Source: Hydrogenophaga sp. Root209
GTDB lineage: Bacteria; Pseudomonadota; Gammaproteobacteria; Burkholderiales; Burkholderiaceae_C
Direction of reading: 5' to 3'
Length of the DNA: 64,000 nucleotides
Assembly (NCBI RefSeq): GCF_001428625.1
Contig: NZ_LMIE01000001.1
Location: 265,204-329,203, forward strand
Below, in pieces: positions 26,815 to 34,708 of the stretch (its first letter is position 1; every line of letters begins with the position of its first letter). The position numbers were made by a program, and so were the translations under genes. The notes under the pieces are model-generated. The model was given only the letters and a program-made list of their open reading frames with translations, did no database searches and was not told the DNA's origin.

Positions 26815-27561
26815 TCAAATCCATTTCAACAACAGGCCTGCCACCAGCGGCAGCGCGACGGCGCTGAACAAGGCCGACAGCCCCATGGCCAAGCCGGCGA
26901 AGGCACCCATTTCCTCGCTCACCTGAAATGCCCGCGCGGTGCCGATGCCGTGCGCGGCGGTGCCCAGCGCAAAGCCGCGCACGATCGGATCCTTGATGCG
27001 AAGGGCATCGAACAGGAAGCGCGCGCTGGCCGCACCGATGATGCCGGTGGCCGCCACCAGCACGGCAGTGAGCGAAGGAATGCCACCGATCTTTTCGGCG
27101 ATGCCCATGGCCACCGGGCTGGTGACCGACTTGGGCGCCAGCGACGCCAGCGTGGCCTTGGACGCCCCCAGCGCCCAGCCCACGCCGATGGCCGTGACGG
27201 TGGCCGCCAGCGTGCCCACCACCAGCGCGCCCACGATGGGCAGCCACAGGCGCTTGAGCCGCGGGAGTTGTTCGAACAACGGGATGGACAAGGCCACCGT
27301 GGCCGGTCCGAGCAGGAAGTGCACGAACTGCGCGCCTTCGAAATACGTGGCGTAGGGGGTGCCCGTGGCCCAAAGCAGGGTGGCCAGCACCGCGATGGCG
27401 ATGGCCACCGGGTTGGCCAATGGGTTGAAGCCGCTGCGCTGGTAGAGCAGGAAAGCGCCTTGGTAGACCAGCAGCGTGAGCGTGAGGCCCAGCAGCGGCG
27501 TGGCCGAAAGGTAGACCCAGATGTCGGCCAGCGCGCCGGACAAGGGCAGCGCGGGCGTCAT
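26815..27561 (-). CDS. lrgB: LrgB/CidB-family membrane protein
   Basis: A 248-residue membrane protein with about eight hydrophobic segments and the LrgB signatures FLLGPATVALSIPLFEQL and APKSVTSPVAMGIAEKIGG, then GTAAHGIGTARAF. LrgB acts with LrgA as an inner-membrane complex. In Gram-positives it affects murein hydrolases; in plants and some bacteria the fused homologue carries glycolate/glycerate or pyruvate. Its start overlaps lrgA by four bases. The next genes upstream are glcF and glcE, so a glycolate-export role is attractive here. Confidence 0.92.
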   Translation of the reverse strand: MTPALPLSGALADIWVYLSATPLLGLTLTLLVYQGAFLLYQRSGFNPLANPVAIAIAVLATLLWATGTPYATYFEGAQFVHFLLGPATVALSIPLFEQLPRLKRLWLPIVGALVVGTLAATVTAIGVGWALGASKATLASLAPKSVTSPVAMGIAEKIGGIPSLTAVLVAATGIIGAASARFLFDALRIKDPIVRGFALGTAAHGIGTARAFQVSEEMGAFAGLAMGLSALFSAVALPLVAGLLLKWI

Positions 27562-27902
27562 CGTGGGGTCCGCTTCATCAACCAGGCCATGGTGAGCGCC
27601 GCACTCGCCAGCCCCACCAAGGTGCTTACCACCAGCGCCACACCGATCGCCAGGGCTTCGTTGCCCAAGCGCTGCAGGTGCAGCATGACGCCCACACCGG
27701 CGGGCACGAACAGCAATGAGAGGTGCTGCAGCAGCGTCTGTGCGGTGGGCTTGATGGCGCCCAGCACGGAAGGCCGCAACACCAGCGTCAACAGCAGCAG
27801 GGCCAGACCCACCACCGGTCCGGGCACCGGCGCGCCCGTGGCGAGCACAAGCGCTTCGCCCAGCAACTGAAAAACGAGCAGGGTGGCGAGCGCTGGGATC
27901 AC
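27558..27902 (-). CDS. lrgA: LrgA/CidA-family membrane protein
   Basis: A 114-residue protein with four hydrophobic helices. The motifs LVFQLLGEALVLATGAPVPG and PGPVVGLALLLLTL, and the helix LLFVPAGVGVMLHLQRLG, are typical of CidA/LrgA holin-like proteins. It precedes and overlaps lrgB by four bases, and starts 13 bp after the glcF stop. The gene order glcE-glcF-lrgA-lrgB on one strand suggests co-transcription and a link between glycolate use and this transporter-like pair. Confidence 0.9.
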   Translation of the reverse strand: MIPALATLLVFQLLGEALVLATGAPVPGPVVGLALLLLTLVLRPSVLGAIKPTAQTLLQHLSLLFVPAGVGVMLHLQRLGNEALAIGVALVVSTLVGLASAALTMAWLMKRTPR

Positions 27903-27915
27903 GGCGAGGAGCGAC

Positions 27916-29154
27916 TCAAGTGGACAGCGCTTCGTCGAGTACCTCGACCCAGTGGCGCACCGGCGTGCTGGTGCCGCTCTGCAGGTGCGTGATGCAGCCG
28001 ATGTTGGCGCTGGTGATCACGCTGGGCTGGAGTTCGCCCAGGTGCCCGAGCTTGCGGTCGCGCAGCTCGAAAGCGATCTCGGGGTTGAGCACCGAGTAGG
28101 TGCCGGCCGAACCGCAGCACAGGTGCGCCTCGTTCTTCGCCACCTGCACGGTGAAGCCGAGCGCGGCCAGGTGCTGCTCCACACCGCCCTTGAGCTTCTG
28201 GCCGTGCTGCAGGGTGCAGGGCGGGTGGAAGGCGATCACGCGCGATGCGTCGGGTTGGTGTTTGAGCAAGGGCCGCAGCGTGGGCACGAGCGCGGGCAGC
28301 AGTTCGCTGAGGTCCTGTGTGAGCTCGCTGATGCGCGCGGCCTTGGCGGCATAGGCCGGGTCGTCTTTCAGGATGTGGCCGTACTCCTTCACGGTCACGC
28401 CGCAGCCCGAGGCGTTCATCACGATGGCCTCGACACCGTTGGCGCCATCGACCAGGGGCCACCACGCATCGATGTTGGCGCGCATCTGGGCCATGCCCCC
28501 GTCCTGGTCGTTGAGGTGGAACTTCACCGCGCCGCAGCAGCCCGCGGTCGGCGCCAGCACGCCCTGGATGCCGGCGGCGTCCAGCACGCGCGCGGTGGCG
28601 CTGTGGATGCTCGGCATCATGGCCGGCTGCACGCAACCCGCCAGCAGCAACACGCGACGCGCGTGGGTGCGGGTGGGCAACTGGCCAGCGGCGCGGGGCG
28701 CGGGCACCTTGTTCTGAAGCGAAGCTGGCAGCAGCGGGCGCACCAGTTGGCCGAGCTTCATGGCCGGACCGAACAACGGGGAAGGCAGGCCTTCCTTGAG
28801 CAGCCAGCGCAACGTTTTCTCCATCACCGGGCGCTGCACTTTTTCATCCACCAGCTTGCGGCCGATGTCGATCAGGTGCCCATAGTCCACCCCGCTGGGG
28901 CAGGTGGTTTCGCAGTTGCGGCAGGTGAGGCAACGGTCCAGGTGCATCTGCGTCTTGCGCGTGGGCTCGGCGCCTTCGAGCACCTGCTTCATCAGGTAGA
29001 TGCGCCCGCGCGGGCCGTCGAGCTCGTCACCGAGCAGCTGGTAGGTGGGGCAGGTGGCGGTGCAAAAACCGCAGTGCACGCACTTGCGCAGGATGGCCTC
29101 GGCCGCGCGGCCGTCGGCGCGGGCCTGGTATTCGGGGGAGAGCTGGGTTTGCAT
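27916..29154 (-). CDS. glcF: Glycolate oxidase iron-sulfur subunit
   Basis: A 412-residue protein. Two 4Fe-4S sites are visible at CVHCGFCTATCP (Cys25, 28, 31, 35) and CLTCRNCETTCP (Cys75, 78, 81, 85). The C-terminal half has two CCG-type domains (PTAGCCGAVKFHLND and LCCGSAGTYSV, with FHPPCTLQH). GlcF carries electrons from the flavin subunits of glycolate oxidase (GlcD, GlcE) to the quinone pool. It lies between glcE and lrgA. No glcD is beside it in this window, so the catalytic flavoprotein must be elsewhere. Confidence 0.95.
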   Translation of the reverse strand: MQTQLSPEYQARADGRAAEAILRKCVHCGFCTATCPTYQLLGDELDGPRGRIYLMKQVLEGAEPTRKTQMHLDRCLTCRNCETTCPSGVDYGHLIDIGRKLVDEKVQRPVMEKTLRWLLKEGLPSPLFGPAMKLGQLVRPLLPASLQNKVPAPRAAGQLPTRTHARRVLLLAGCVQPAMMPSIHSATARVLDAAGIQGVLAPTAGCCGAVKFHLNDQDGGMAQMRANIDAWWPLVDGANGVEAIVMNASGCGVTVKEYGHILKDDPAYAAKAARISELTQDLSELLPALVPTLRPLLKHQPDASRVIAFHPPCTLQHGQKLKGGVEQHLAALGFTVQVAKNEAHLCCGSAGTYSVLNPEIAFELRDRKLGHLGELQPSVITSANIGCITHLQSGTSTPVRHWVEVLDEALST

Positions 29155-29184
29155 GGTGTGTGTGGCGAGGGTTCAAGGGCGCAC

Positions 29185-29264
29185 GATCCGCCGCCGGGCC
29201 GCCCCAAGGCGGATCAGCCCCCTCGGGGGGCAGCGGACCTCGCGCAGCGGGGGAGCGTGGGGGC
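29185..29264. repeat. 80-bp dispersed repeat, copy 2
   Basis: This copy lies between glcE and glcF on their transcript. It begins GATCCGCCGCCGGGCCGCCC, has the dyad GATCCGCC / GGCGGATC, then a C-run / G-run dyad, and ends at the glcE stop. Being inside an apparent operon, it may attenuate or stabilise the mRNA. Confidence 0.82.
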
Positions 29265-30386
29265 TCATGCTCTGCCGCGGTTGAAGATGCCGGCGGGGTC
29301 AAATGATTCGAGGAGGCGGGACTGGATGCTTTGCAGTGCCGCGCTCTGGCTTTGAAAACGAGACACGCCAGGCGCGCCATCGGCTCCTGCGCGGAACAGG
29401 GTTGCGTGTCCGTTCACCGCACTGGCCGCCGCGCGCAACTCGGCACCCGCCGAGGCTGGCGCCCACAGCCAGCGCTGCGCTCCCTGCCACTCGATGAATT
29501 GCGCATGGGGCAGCGCCAGCACCGGCGCGGTCTGCGGCACCGAGAGGCGCCACAGACACAGCTCGGGCGAGGGCGCGGTGAAGAACGGCAGGCGCTGGTC
29601 GCGGCAGGCGTCCCAGTCGGGCCCGGCTTGCGCGTTGTCCATGCGGGTACCGCCAGCTTCGCTGGCCATGCGTTCGCAGGCCGCTTCCACCGCGGCCACC
29701 GCGCCACGCAGGCGCACAAACAAGAGCTCGGGTGCGTCTGGCTGGGTGTCGTCCTTCACCCAACAAGAGGCGTTGATCGGCAGCGGCTGGCCGCCCCAGC
29801 GGTGCAGCTGCTCCAGGGCTTCGTGCTGTCCGAGCGTGAACACCAGCGTGGCTTCGGCCAAGGCCATGGGCAGCACCTTCAGACTCACCTCGCTGATCAG
29901 GCCCAGGGTGCCCATCGACCCCGCCATGACGCGACTCACGTCGTAACCCGCCACGTTCTTCATGACCTGACCGCCGAAGGTGAGCAGCTCGCCGCGGCCG
30001 TTGATGAAGCGTGCGCCCAGCACGTAGTCGCGCACCGAACCGGCGCTGGCCCGCGCCGGACCGGCCAGGCCCGCGGCCACCATGCCCCCCACGGTGCCGC
30101 CCGGGCCAAAACGGGGTGGTTCGAACGGAAAACACTGGCCCTGCCCGGCCAACAACGCCTCCACCTCGGCCAGGGGAGTGCCTGCGCGCACGGTGATCAC
30201 GAGCTCGGTGGGCTCATAACTGACGATGCCGGACCAGTCGGTGGTGGAAAGCACATCGCCCTCGGTGGGCGTGCCGTAAAACGATTTCGTGTTGCCGCCG
30301 ACGATGCGCAATGGCCTGCGGGCAGCGGCGGCTTCTTTGATCTGGTCGATCAGATGGCTGGGTTCTTCGATGGTGCTGGCTTGCAT
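29265..30386 (-). CDS. glcE: Glycolate oxidase FAD-binding subunit
   Basis: A 373-residue flavoprotein. The FAD-binding type-4 domain shows RRPLRIVGGNTKSFYG, then FGPGGTVGGMVAAGLAGPAR and GRGELLTFGGQVMKNVAGYD then VSRVMAGSMGTLG, a GlcE hallmark. The C-terminal cap ends RLLESFDPAGIFNRGRA, as in the GlcD/GlcE family. GlcE pairs with GlcD and GlcF to oxidise glycolate to glyoxylate. I chose ATG 30,386; the open frame extends upstream to 30,590 but that part overlaps the third repeat copy and is not conserved. Confidence 0.93.
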   Translation of the reverse strand: MQASTIEEPSHLIDQIKEAAAARRPLRIVGGNTKSFYGTPTEGDVLSTTDWSGIVSYEPTELVITVRAGTPLAEVEALLAGQGQCFPFEPPRFGPGGTVGGMVAAGLAGPARASAGSVRDYVLGARFINGRGELLTFGGQVMKNVAGYDVSRVMAGSMGTLGLISEVSLKVLPMALAEATLVFTLGQHEALEQLHRWGGQPLPINASCWVKDDTQPDAPELLFVRLRGAVAAVEAACERMASEAGGTRMDNAQAGPDWDACRDQRLPFFTAPSPELCLWRLSVPQTAPVLALPHAQFIEWQGAQRWLWAPASAGAELRAAASAVNGHATLFRAGADGAPGVSRFQSQSAALQSIQSRLLESFDPAGIFNRGRA

Positions 30387-30457
30387 CCAATCGATGGTAG
30401 TCGCCGATACCAAGCCCGACTTTGATTTTTTTGCACAGTCCGCTGCAAACGAGCCGC

Positions 30458-30537
30458 GATCCGCCGCAGGGCCGCCCCAAGGCGGATCAGCCCCCCCGGG
30501 GGGCAGCGGACCACGCGAAGCGGGGAAGCGTGGGGGC
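30458..30537. repeat. 80-bp dispersed repeat, copy 3
   Basis: This copy begins GATCCGCCGCAGGGCCGCCC with the dyad GATCCGCC / GGCGGATC, then a C-run / G-run stem, and ends near AGCGTGGGGGC. It lies between the small secreted-protein gene and glcE. All three copies in the window have the same orientation. Confidence 0.82.
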
Positions 30538-30541
30538 CTTT

Positions 30542-30769
30542 TTATCGGGTGTAGCCCAGGCACATGCCGGCATTCGACCGGCCTTTGCATTCGCGCTTGA
30601 GGCGCTTCTCACGCGCCGCCGGACTTTCTTCGGACGGCGACTTGTGGAAGGTGACCGAGGTGGATTTGCGCTGGGCGCCGGTGTCGCTGCCTGGCGAGGC
30701 AGCATGAGCAATCAGGCAAAGGCTGGCGGTTGCAGCCACCAGGATGCGGAGCAAAAGCGCTGGAATCAT
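30542..30769 (-). CDS. Small secreted basic protein, unknown function
   Basis: A 75-residue protein. Residues 1-23 are a Sec signal peptide (MIPALLLRILVAATASLCLI then AHAAS, with an AxA cleavage site). The mature part of about 52 residues is charged (KSPSEESPAAREKRLKREC) and has two cysteines (KRECKGRSNAGMCLGY), which could form a disulfide in the periplasm. The start ATG 30,769 is supported by a strong ribosome binding site (GGGAGGA) just upstream. No family is recognised. It lies between glcE and amtB on the same strand, beyond the amtB terminator. Confidence 0.7.
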   Translation of the reverse strand: MIPALLLRILVAATASLCLIAHAASPGSDTGAQRKSTSVTFHKSPSEESPAAREKRLKRECKGRSNAGMCLGYTR

Positions 30770-30826
30770 GAGTCCTCCCGAAAAGCATGTTGATGGGCCT
30801 GTAACTATAAAGAACTCAACAGGCAC

Positions 30827-30860
30827 CAAAAAACCCGCGTGCCTGGCGGCAACGCGGGTT
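30827..30860 (-). terminator. Rho-independent terminator of the glnK-amtB transcript
   Basis: On the minus strand AACCCGCGT pairs with ACGCGGGTT across an 11-base loop, followed by a run of T. It lies 87-120 bp past the amtB stop. The stem is symmetrical, but the T-run supports termination of minus-strand transcripts. Confidence 0.85.
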
Positions 30861-30946
30861 CAACTTCCACAGGAGATTCTCAGCAACGGCGCGGTGGAGA
30901 CATTCCGTGAAGAACGGACCGCACCGCGCGGTGAGACCTGCAGGGC

Positions 30947-32383
30947 TTAACGGTTGTAGGCCGTCTCGCCGTGAGCGGTGATGTCCAGACCTTCGCGCTC
31001 GGCTTCTTCCGAGACACGCAGACCCAACATCATGTCAACGATCTTGTAGCAGATGAAGGCGATCACACCCGACCACACGATGGTGATGAGCACGCCCTCG
31101 GCCTGCACCACCATCTGGCTGGCGATGGAGTAGTCGTCACCCTTGATGCCACCGAGCGAGCCGGCCGAGAACACACCGGTGAGCAGCGCGCCCACGATGC
31201 CACCCACGCCGTGCACACCGAACACGTCCAGCGAGTCGTCAGCACCCAGCATCTTCTTGAGACCGGACACGCCCCACAGGCACAGGAAGCCAGCGATCAG
31301 GCCGATGATGATGCCGCCCATGGGGCCCACCGAGCCGCAGGCCGGGGTGATGGCCACCAGACCGGCCACAGCGCCGGACGCAGCGCCCAGCATCGAAGCC
31401 TTGCCCTTGGAGAGCGCTTCACCGACACACCAGGCCAGCACCGCAGCGGCGGTGGCCAGCAGGGTGTTGATGAAGGCCAGGCCAGCACCGCCGTTGGCTT
31501 CCAGGTTGGAGCCGGCGTTGAAGCCGAACCAGCCCACCCACAGCAGCGAGGCACCAACCATGGTCAGCGTCAGGCTGTGAGGCGCCATCGATTCCTTGCC
31601 GTAGCCGATGCGCTTGCCCACCATGTAGGCACCGACCAGACCGGCCATGGCGGCGTTGATGTGCACCACGGTACCGCCGGCGAAGTCCAGCGCGCCCTTG
31701 TCGAACAGGTAGCCCCCGGCGCCCCAGACCATGTGGGCGATCGGGATGTAGCTGAAGGTGAACCACAGCGCGCAGAACAGCAGCACGGCGCTGAACTTCA
31801 TGCGCTCGGCGAACGAGCCCACGATCAGCGCGCAGGTGATGCCGGCGAACGTGGCCTGGAAGGCCACGAAGATCAGTTCGGGAATCATCACGCCGGGGGT
31901 GAAGGTGGCGGCCAAGGTGTCCATCTTGATGCCCATCAGGAACACCTTGTCGAGGTTGGCGACGATCAGGCCCTCACCACCGAACGCCAGGCTGTAGCCG
32001 TACACGGCCCACAACACGACGATCAGCGAGAACACCACCATCACCTGCATCAGCACCGACAGCATGTTCTTGCTGCGAACCAGGCCGCCGTAGAACAGCG
32101 CCAGGCCCGGCACGACCATGAGCACCACGAGGATGGTGGAGACCATCATCCAGGCCACATCGCCCTTGTCCATGGTTTCCTTGACCGCTTCTTCAGCGGG
32201 CGCAGCGGCTTCTGCCGGGGCGGCAGCAGCCGGTGCTTCAACAGCCGCGGGTGCGGCGGCGGGAGCGTCTGCAGCCGGCGCGGTGACGGCTGCAGGCGCT
32301 TCGGTCGTGGTCTGCGCGGTGGCGCTCAGGCCTGCAAAGGCCAGGCCGGCGCCCAGCAGCAGGGTTGCAATCAGTTTTTTCAT
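30947..32383 (-). CDS. amtB: Ammonium transporter AmtB
   Basis: A 478-residue membrane protein. It has a signal peptide (MKKLIATLLLGAGLAFAGLS) followed by an unusually long Ala/Pro/Glu-rich stretch (about residues 24-70) before the first transmembrane helix. Eleven helices follow. The pore twin histidines are in GTVVHINAAMAGLVGAYM and in FGVHGVGGIVGALL. FYGGLVRSKNMLSVLMQ is the usual first signature. It is 31 bp downstream of glnK, forming the standard glnK-amtB operon in which GlnK plugs the channel when nitrogen is ample. A clear terminator follows. Confidence 0.96.
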   Translation of the reverse strand: MKKLIATLLLGAGLAFAGLSATAQTTTEAPAAVTAPAADAPAAAPAAVEAPAAAAPAEAAAPAEEAVKETMDKGDVAWMMVSTILVVLMVVPGLALFYGGLVRSKNMLSVLMQVMVVFSLIVVLWAVYGYSLAFGGEGLIVANLDKVFLMGIKMDTLAATFTPGVMIPELIFVAFQATFAGITCALIVGSFAERMKFSAVLLFCALWFTFSYIPIAHMVWGAGGYLFDKGALDFAGGTVVHINAAMAGLVGAYMVGKRIGYGKESMAPHSLTLTMVGASLLWVGWFGFNAGSNLEANGGAGLAFINTLLATAAAVLAWCVGEALSKGKASMLGAASGAVAGLVAITPACGSVGPMGGIIIGLIAGFLCLWGVSGLKKMLGADDSLDVFGVHGVGGIVGALLTGVFSAGSLGGIKGDDYSIASQMVVQAEGVLITIVWSGVIAFICYKIVDMMLGLRVSEEAEREGLDITAHGETAYNR

Positions 32384-32414
32384 GTCTGTGATCTTTCTTG
32401 TTCAGTGGCGATGA

Positions 32415-32846
<432 letters not shown>

Positions 32847-32906
32847 TCACGGTGGGCTGACTGCCGCATGGAAAACCACGCTTCGAATCAATCGCTTACA
32901 AGACCT

Positions 32907-32923
32907 AGCAGGGAATATGCCAA
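32907..32923 (-). promoter_or_regulatory. Candidate sigma-54 promoter of glnK-amtB
   Basis: The minus strand reads TTGGCATATTCCCTGCT. It keeps the invariant GG and GC with exactly ten bases between them and deviates little from TTGGCAC-N5-TTGC. Transcription would start about 12 bases on, near 32,897, giving a leader of about 145 bases before the glnK ATG. Position and family knowledge support it; nothing direct proves it. Confidence 0.6.
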
Positions 32924-33015
32924 CTTTGCGACCCCCTACCCGGTGGGGTTTGTTGGTCCCATGGCCACTACAGTGGCCGGCGCGGGACGGCGCCATCCAC
33001 CCCACCGCGCATGCC

Positions 33016-33032
33016 CGCACCTTCCGGGTGCG
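33016..33032. promoter_or_regulatory. NtrC-type binding site upstream of the glnK promoter
   Basis: CGCACCTTCCGGGTGCG contains GCACC-N5-GGTGC, the core of the NtrC consensus TGCACC-N5-GGTGCA. It is about 125 bases upstream of the predicted sigma-54 start, a normal enhancer distance. A second perfect palindrome (GGTGCGCACC, 33,027-33,036) overlaps it. The remaining 360-base gap between glnK and comM shows no gene. Confidence 0.6.
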
Positions 33033-33113
33033 CACCAAACGAGTGCCCACACAAAAAGCCGTCCAGCCCCTGGGACGACGAAAAACACGCACCGAAACAG
33101 GGAGTGAATTGCG

Positions 33114-33353
33114 ATGAGTCTGTCTTTGGTGCGCAGCCGCGCCCTGCTCGGCCTGGACGCGCGGCCGGTGCAGGTCGAAGTCCACCTGGCCAACGGCCTG
33201 CCCAGCTTCACGTTGGTGGGCCTGGCCGACACCGAGGTGAAGGAAGCCCGCGAACGCGTGCGCTCGGCCATCGCCAACGCCGGGCTGGAGTTCCCGTCCA
33301 ACAAGCGCATCACGGTGAACCTGGCGCCGGCCGACCTGCCCAAGGACTCCGGC
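33114..33353 (+). pseudogene. comM: comM/yifB 5' fragment (interrupted by the 33,354-36,967 element)
   Basis: The first 80 codons of a ComM/YifB AAA+ protein: [20 protein letters not shown], then [38 protein letters not shown]. The native reading then meets foreign sequence and stops after SGYL at 33,362. The rest of the gene resumes at 36,968 in the same frame, so the two parts add up to the normal length of about 515 residues. ComM is a hexameric helicase that promotes branch migration during natural transformation. Loss of the N-terminal part from the ATPase half probably inactivates it. Confidence 0.92.
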
Positions 33354-33398
33354 TATCTTTGAGGTGATGCCATTGACATGCTACGGTGCAGAGTCGAT

Positions 33399-33410
33399 CC
33401 TATGGACACT
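33399..33410 (+). repeat. Left sub-terminal inverted repeat of the comM element
   Basis: CCTATGGACACT, 45 bases inside the left junction and just upstream of the first recombinase gene. Its exact reverse complement is at 36,937-36,948. On the left a related sequence (CCATTGACATGCTA) precedes it, so the left end may carry two binding sites. Confidence 0.8.
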
Positions 33411-33427
33411 GACCACTGGGAGTCCAA

Positions 33428-34708
33428 ATGGCTACTCTTGAATGGATAACGTATCAGCAACACCAAGCCTCCCTAAAAGATGGAACTGTTGTCTGGAAGG
33501 TGCGGAGTGCTGCGCCAAAGATTGAACGTTTTCCTCAAATTTATTGGAAGGATAGTAGTCCATGGAGAGAGGCTAATCTTTGGGCTCAAGCTCGCGCAAC
33601 AAGTAACGACGTTGATATTTCAACTATACAAACGGCGGCGACATCCCTACATGCATACGCTAATTGGTTGGAGACGACGGATACAAACTGGTGGGACTTT
33701 CCACTACGTAAATCAGAACGTTGCTTAGTTAAATACCGCGGGGCGCTTATCGAGATGCGGAACGACGGCCACCTTGCACCTTCAACTACCGCTCAACGAA
33801 TGCGAGTTGCTATTGCTTTCTACCGATGGCTAAACGGTGTGGGGCTCTTAGACTCAAATTGGCCACTCTGGCAAGATAAACAAGTTCAGATTCGATTCAT
33901 GGACAAGGTGGGATTCGAACGTTCAGTTCTTGTTACAACGACCGACTTGCGAATCCCCAATAGAAGAGTGATTCGAGAGAATCTTGAAGGAGGACTGCTT
34001 CCCGTCACGATAGAAGATCGAGATATCATCCTTCAATTCGCCTACGCCTATGCGTCTGAGGAGTTGTTCCTAATGTTAGTTCTTGGCTTTTTTACAGGCA
34101 TGCGACTGGGTAGTATTTGTGACCTTAAAGTTGCTACGCTGTCGCAAGCATTGCGTGATCCAACGTCAAACGAACTCTTTAGAATTTCTATAGGACCAAG
34201 GGCCCGTCCGCCAGTCGCAACCAAATTTGGTGTAACCGGTCAAGTATGGTTAACAAGATTACATCTTGAGCGAATGATTGAGTATGCCCAAAGTTCTCGG
34301 AGATTAAAGCGAGAAGCTGAGGCATGCGCCGATAACAAAGATCTCTTGTTCCTGACAAGATTTGGTAACCCATATCACCAGAGTGGGACACAGAAGAGTG
34401 CCGCTCTTAATGTTGAGATTTATTCCCTAAAAAAATTAGCAGCTAAGCACGGAATCAGTTCTTTTGAAAATTTTCATTTTCACCAGACACGCGCTACTTA
34501 CGCAACTGAGCTTGCAAAGATTGCACTGGCAGTGAGCGATACAGCGGGTGCAGTAGCATTCGTTAAGGATGCATTGATGCACAAAAATGAAGAGACTACA
34601 CTTCAATATATTCGCTTTCTGGAAAAGGCACCAATTAAATCCGCAGCTTCGAACGCCTTTACTCGAAGTTTTCTCGGTCTTCTAGCAGGCCAAGTAAATG
34701 GAGAATAG
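33428..34708 (+). CDS. Tyrosine recombinase (site-specific integrase), complete
   Basis: A 426-residue tyrosine recombinase. The C-terminal catalytic domain has all key residues: Arg226 in FFTGMRLGSICDL, the HxxR motif His352-Arg355 in FHFHQTRATYATEL, His385 in DALMHKNEE, and the nucleophile Tyr394 in TTLQYIRF, nine residues after His385 as expected. The N-terminal part (residues about 60-150) is a core-binding SAM-like helical domain. The start ATG 33,428 has a GGGAG site upstream. Its end overlaps the second gene by 11 bases. It probably catalyses integration and excision at comM. Its codon use is low in G+C, unlike the host. Confidence 0.9.
   Translation: MATLEWITYQQHQASLKDGTVVWKVRSAAPKIERFPQIYWKDSSPWREANLWAQARATSNDVDISTIQTAATSLHAYANWLETTDTNWWDFPLRKSERCLVKYRGALIEMRNDGHLAPSTTAQRMRVAIAFYRWLNGVGLLDSNWPLWQDKQVQIRFMDKVGFERSVLVTTTDLRIPNRRVIRENLEGGLLPVTIEDRDIILQFAYAYASEELFLMLVLGFFTGMRLGSICDLKVATLSQALRDPTSNELFRISIGPRARPPVATKFGVTGQVWLTRLHLERMIEYAQSSRRLKREAEACADNKDLLFLTRFGNPYHQSGTQKSAALNVEIYSLKKLAAKHGISSFENFHFHQTRATYATELAKIALAVSDTAGAVAFVKDALMHKNEETTLQYIRFLEKAPIKSAASNAFTRSFLGLLAGQVNGE

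Noticed and set aside
30387-30590. N-terminal extension of glcE up to 30,590
   Set aside because: The added residues come from the 80-bp repeat and are Pro/Gly-rich; GlcE homologues begin near 30,386.
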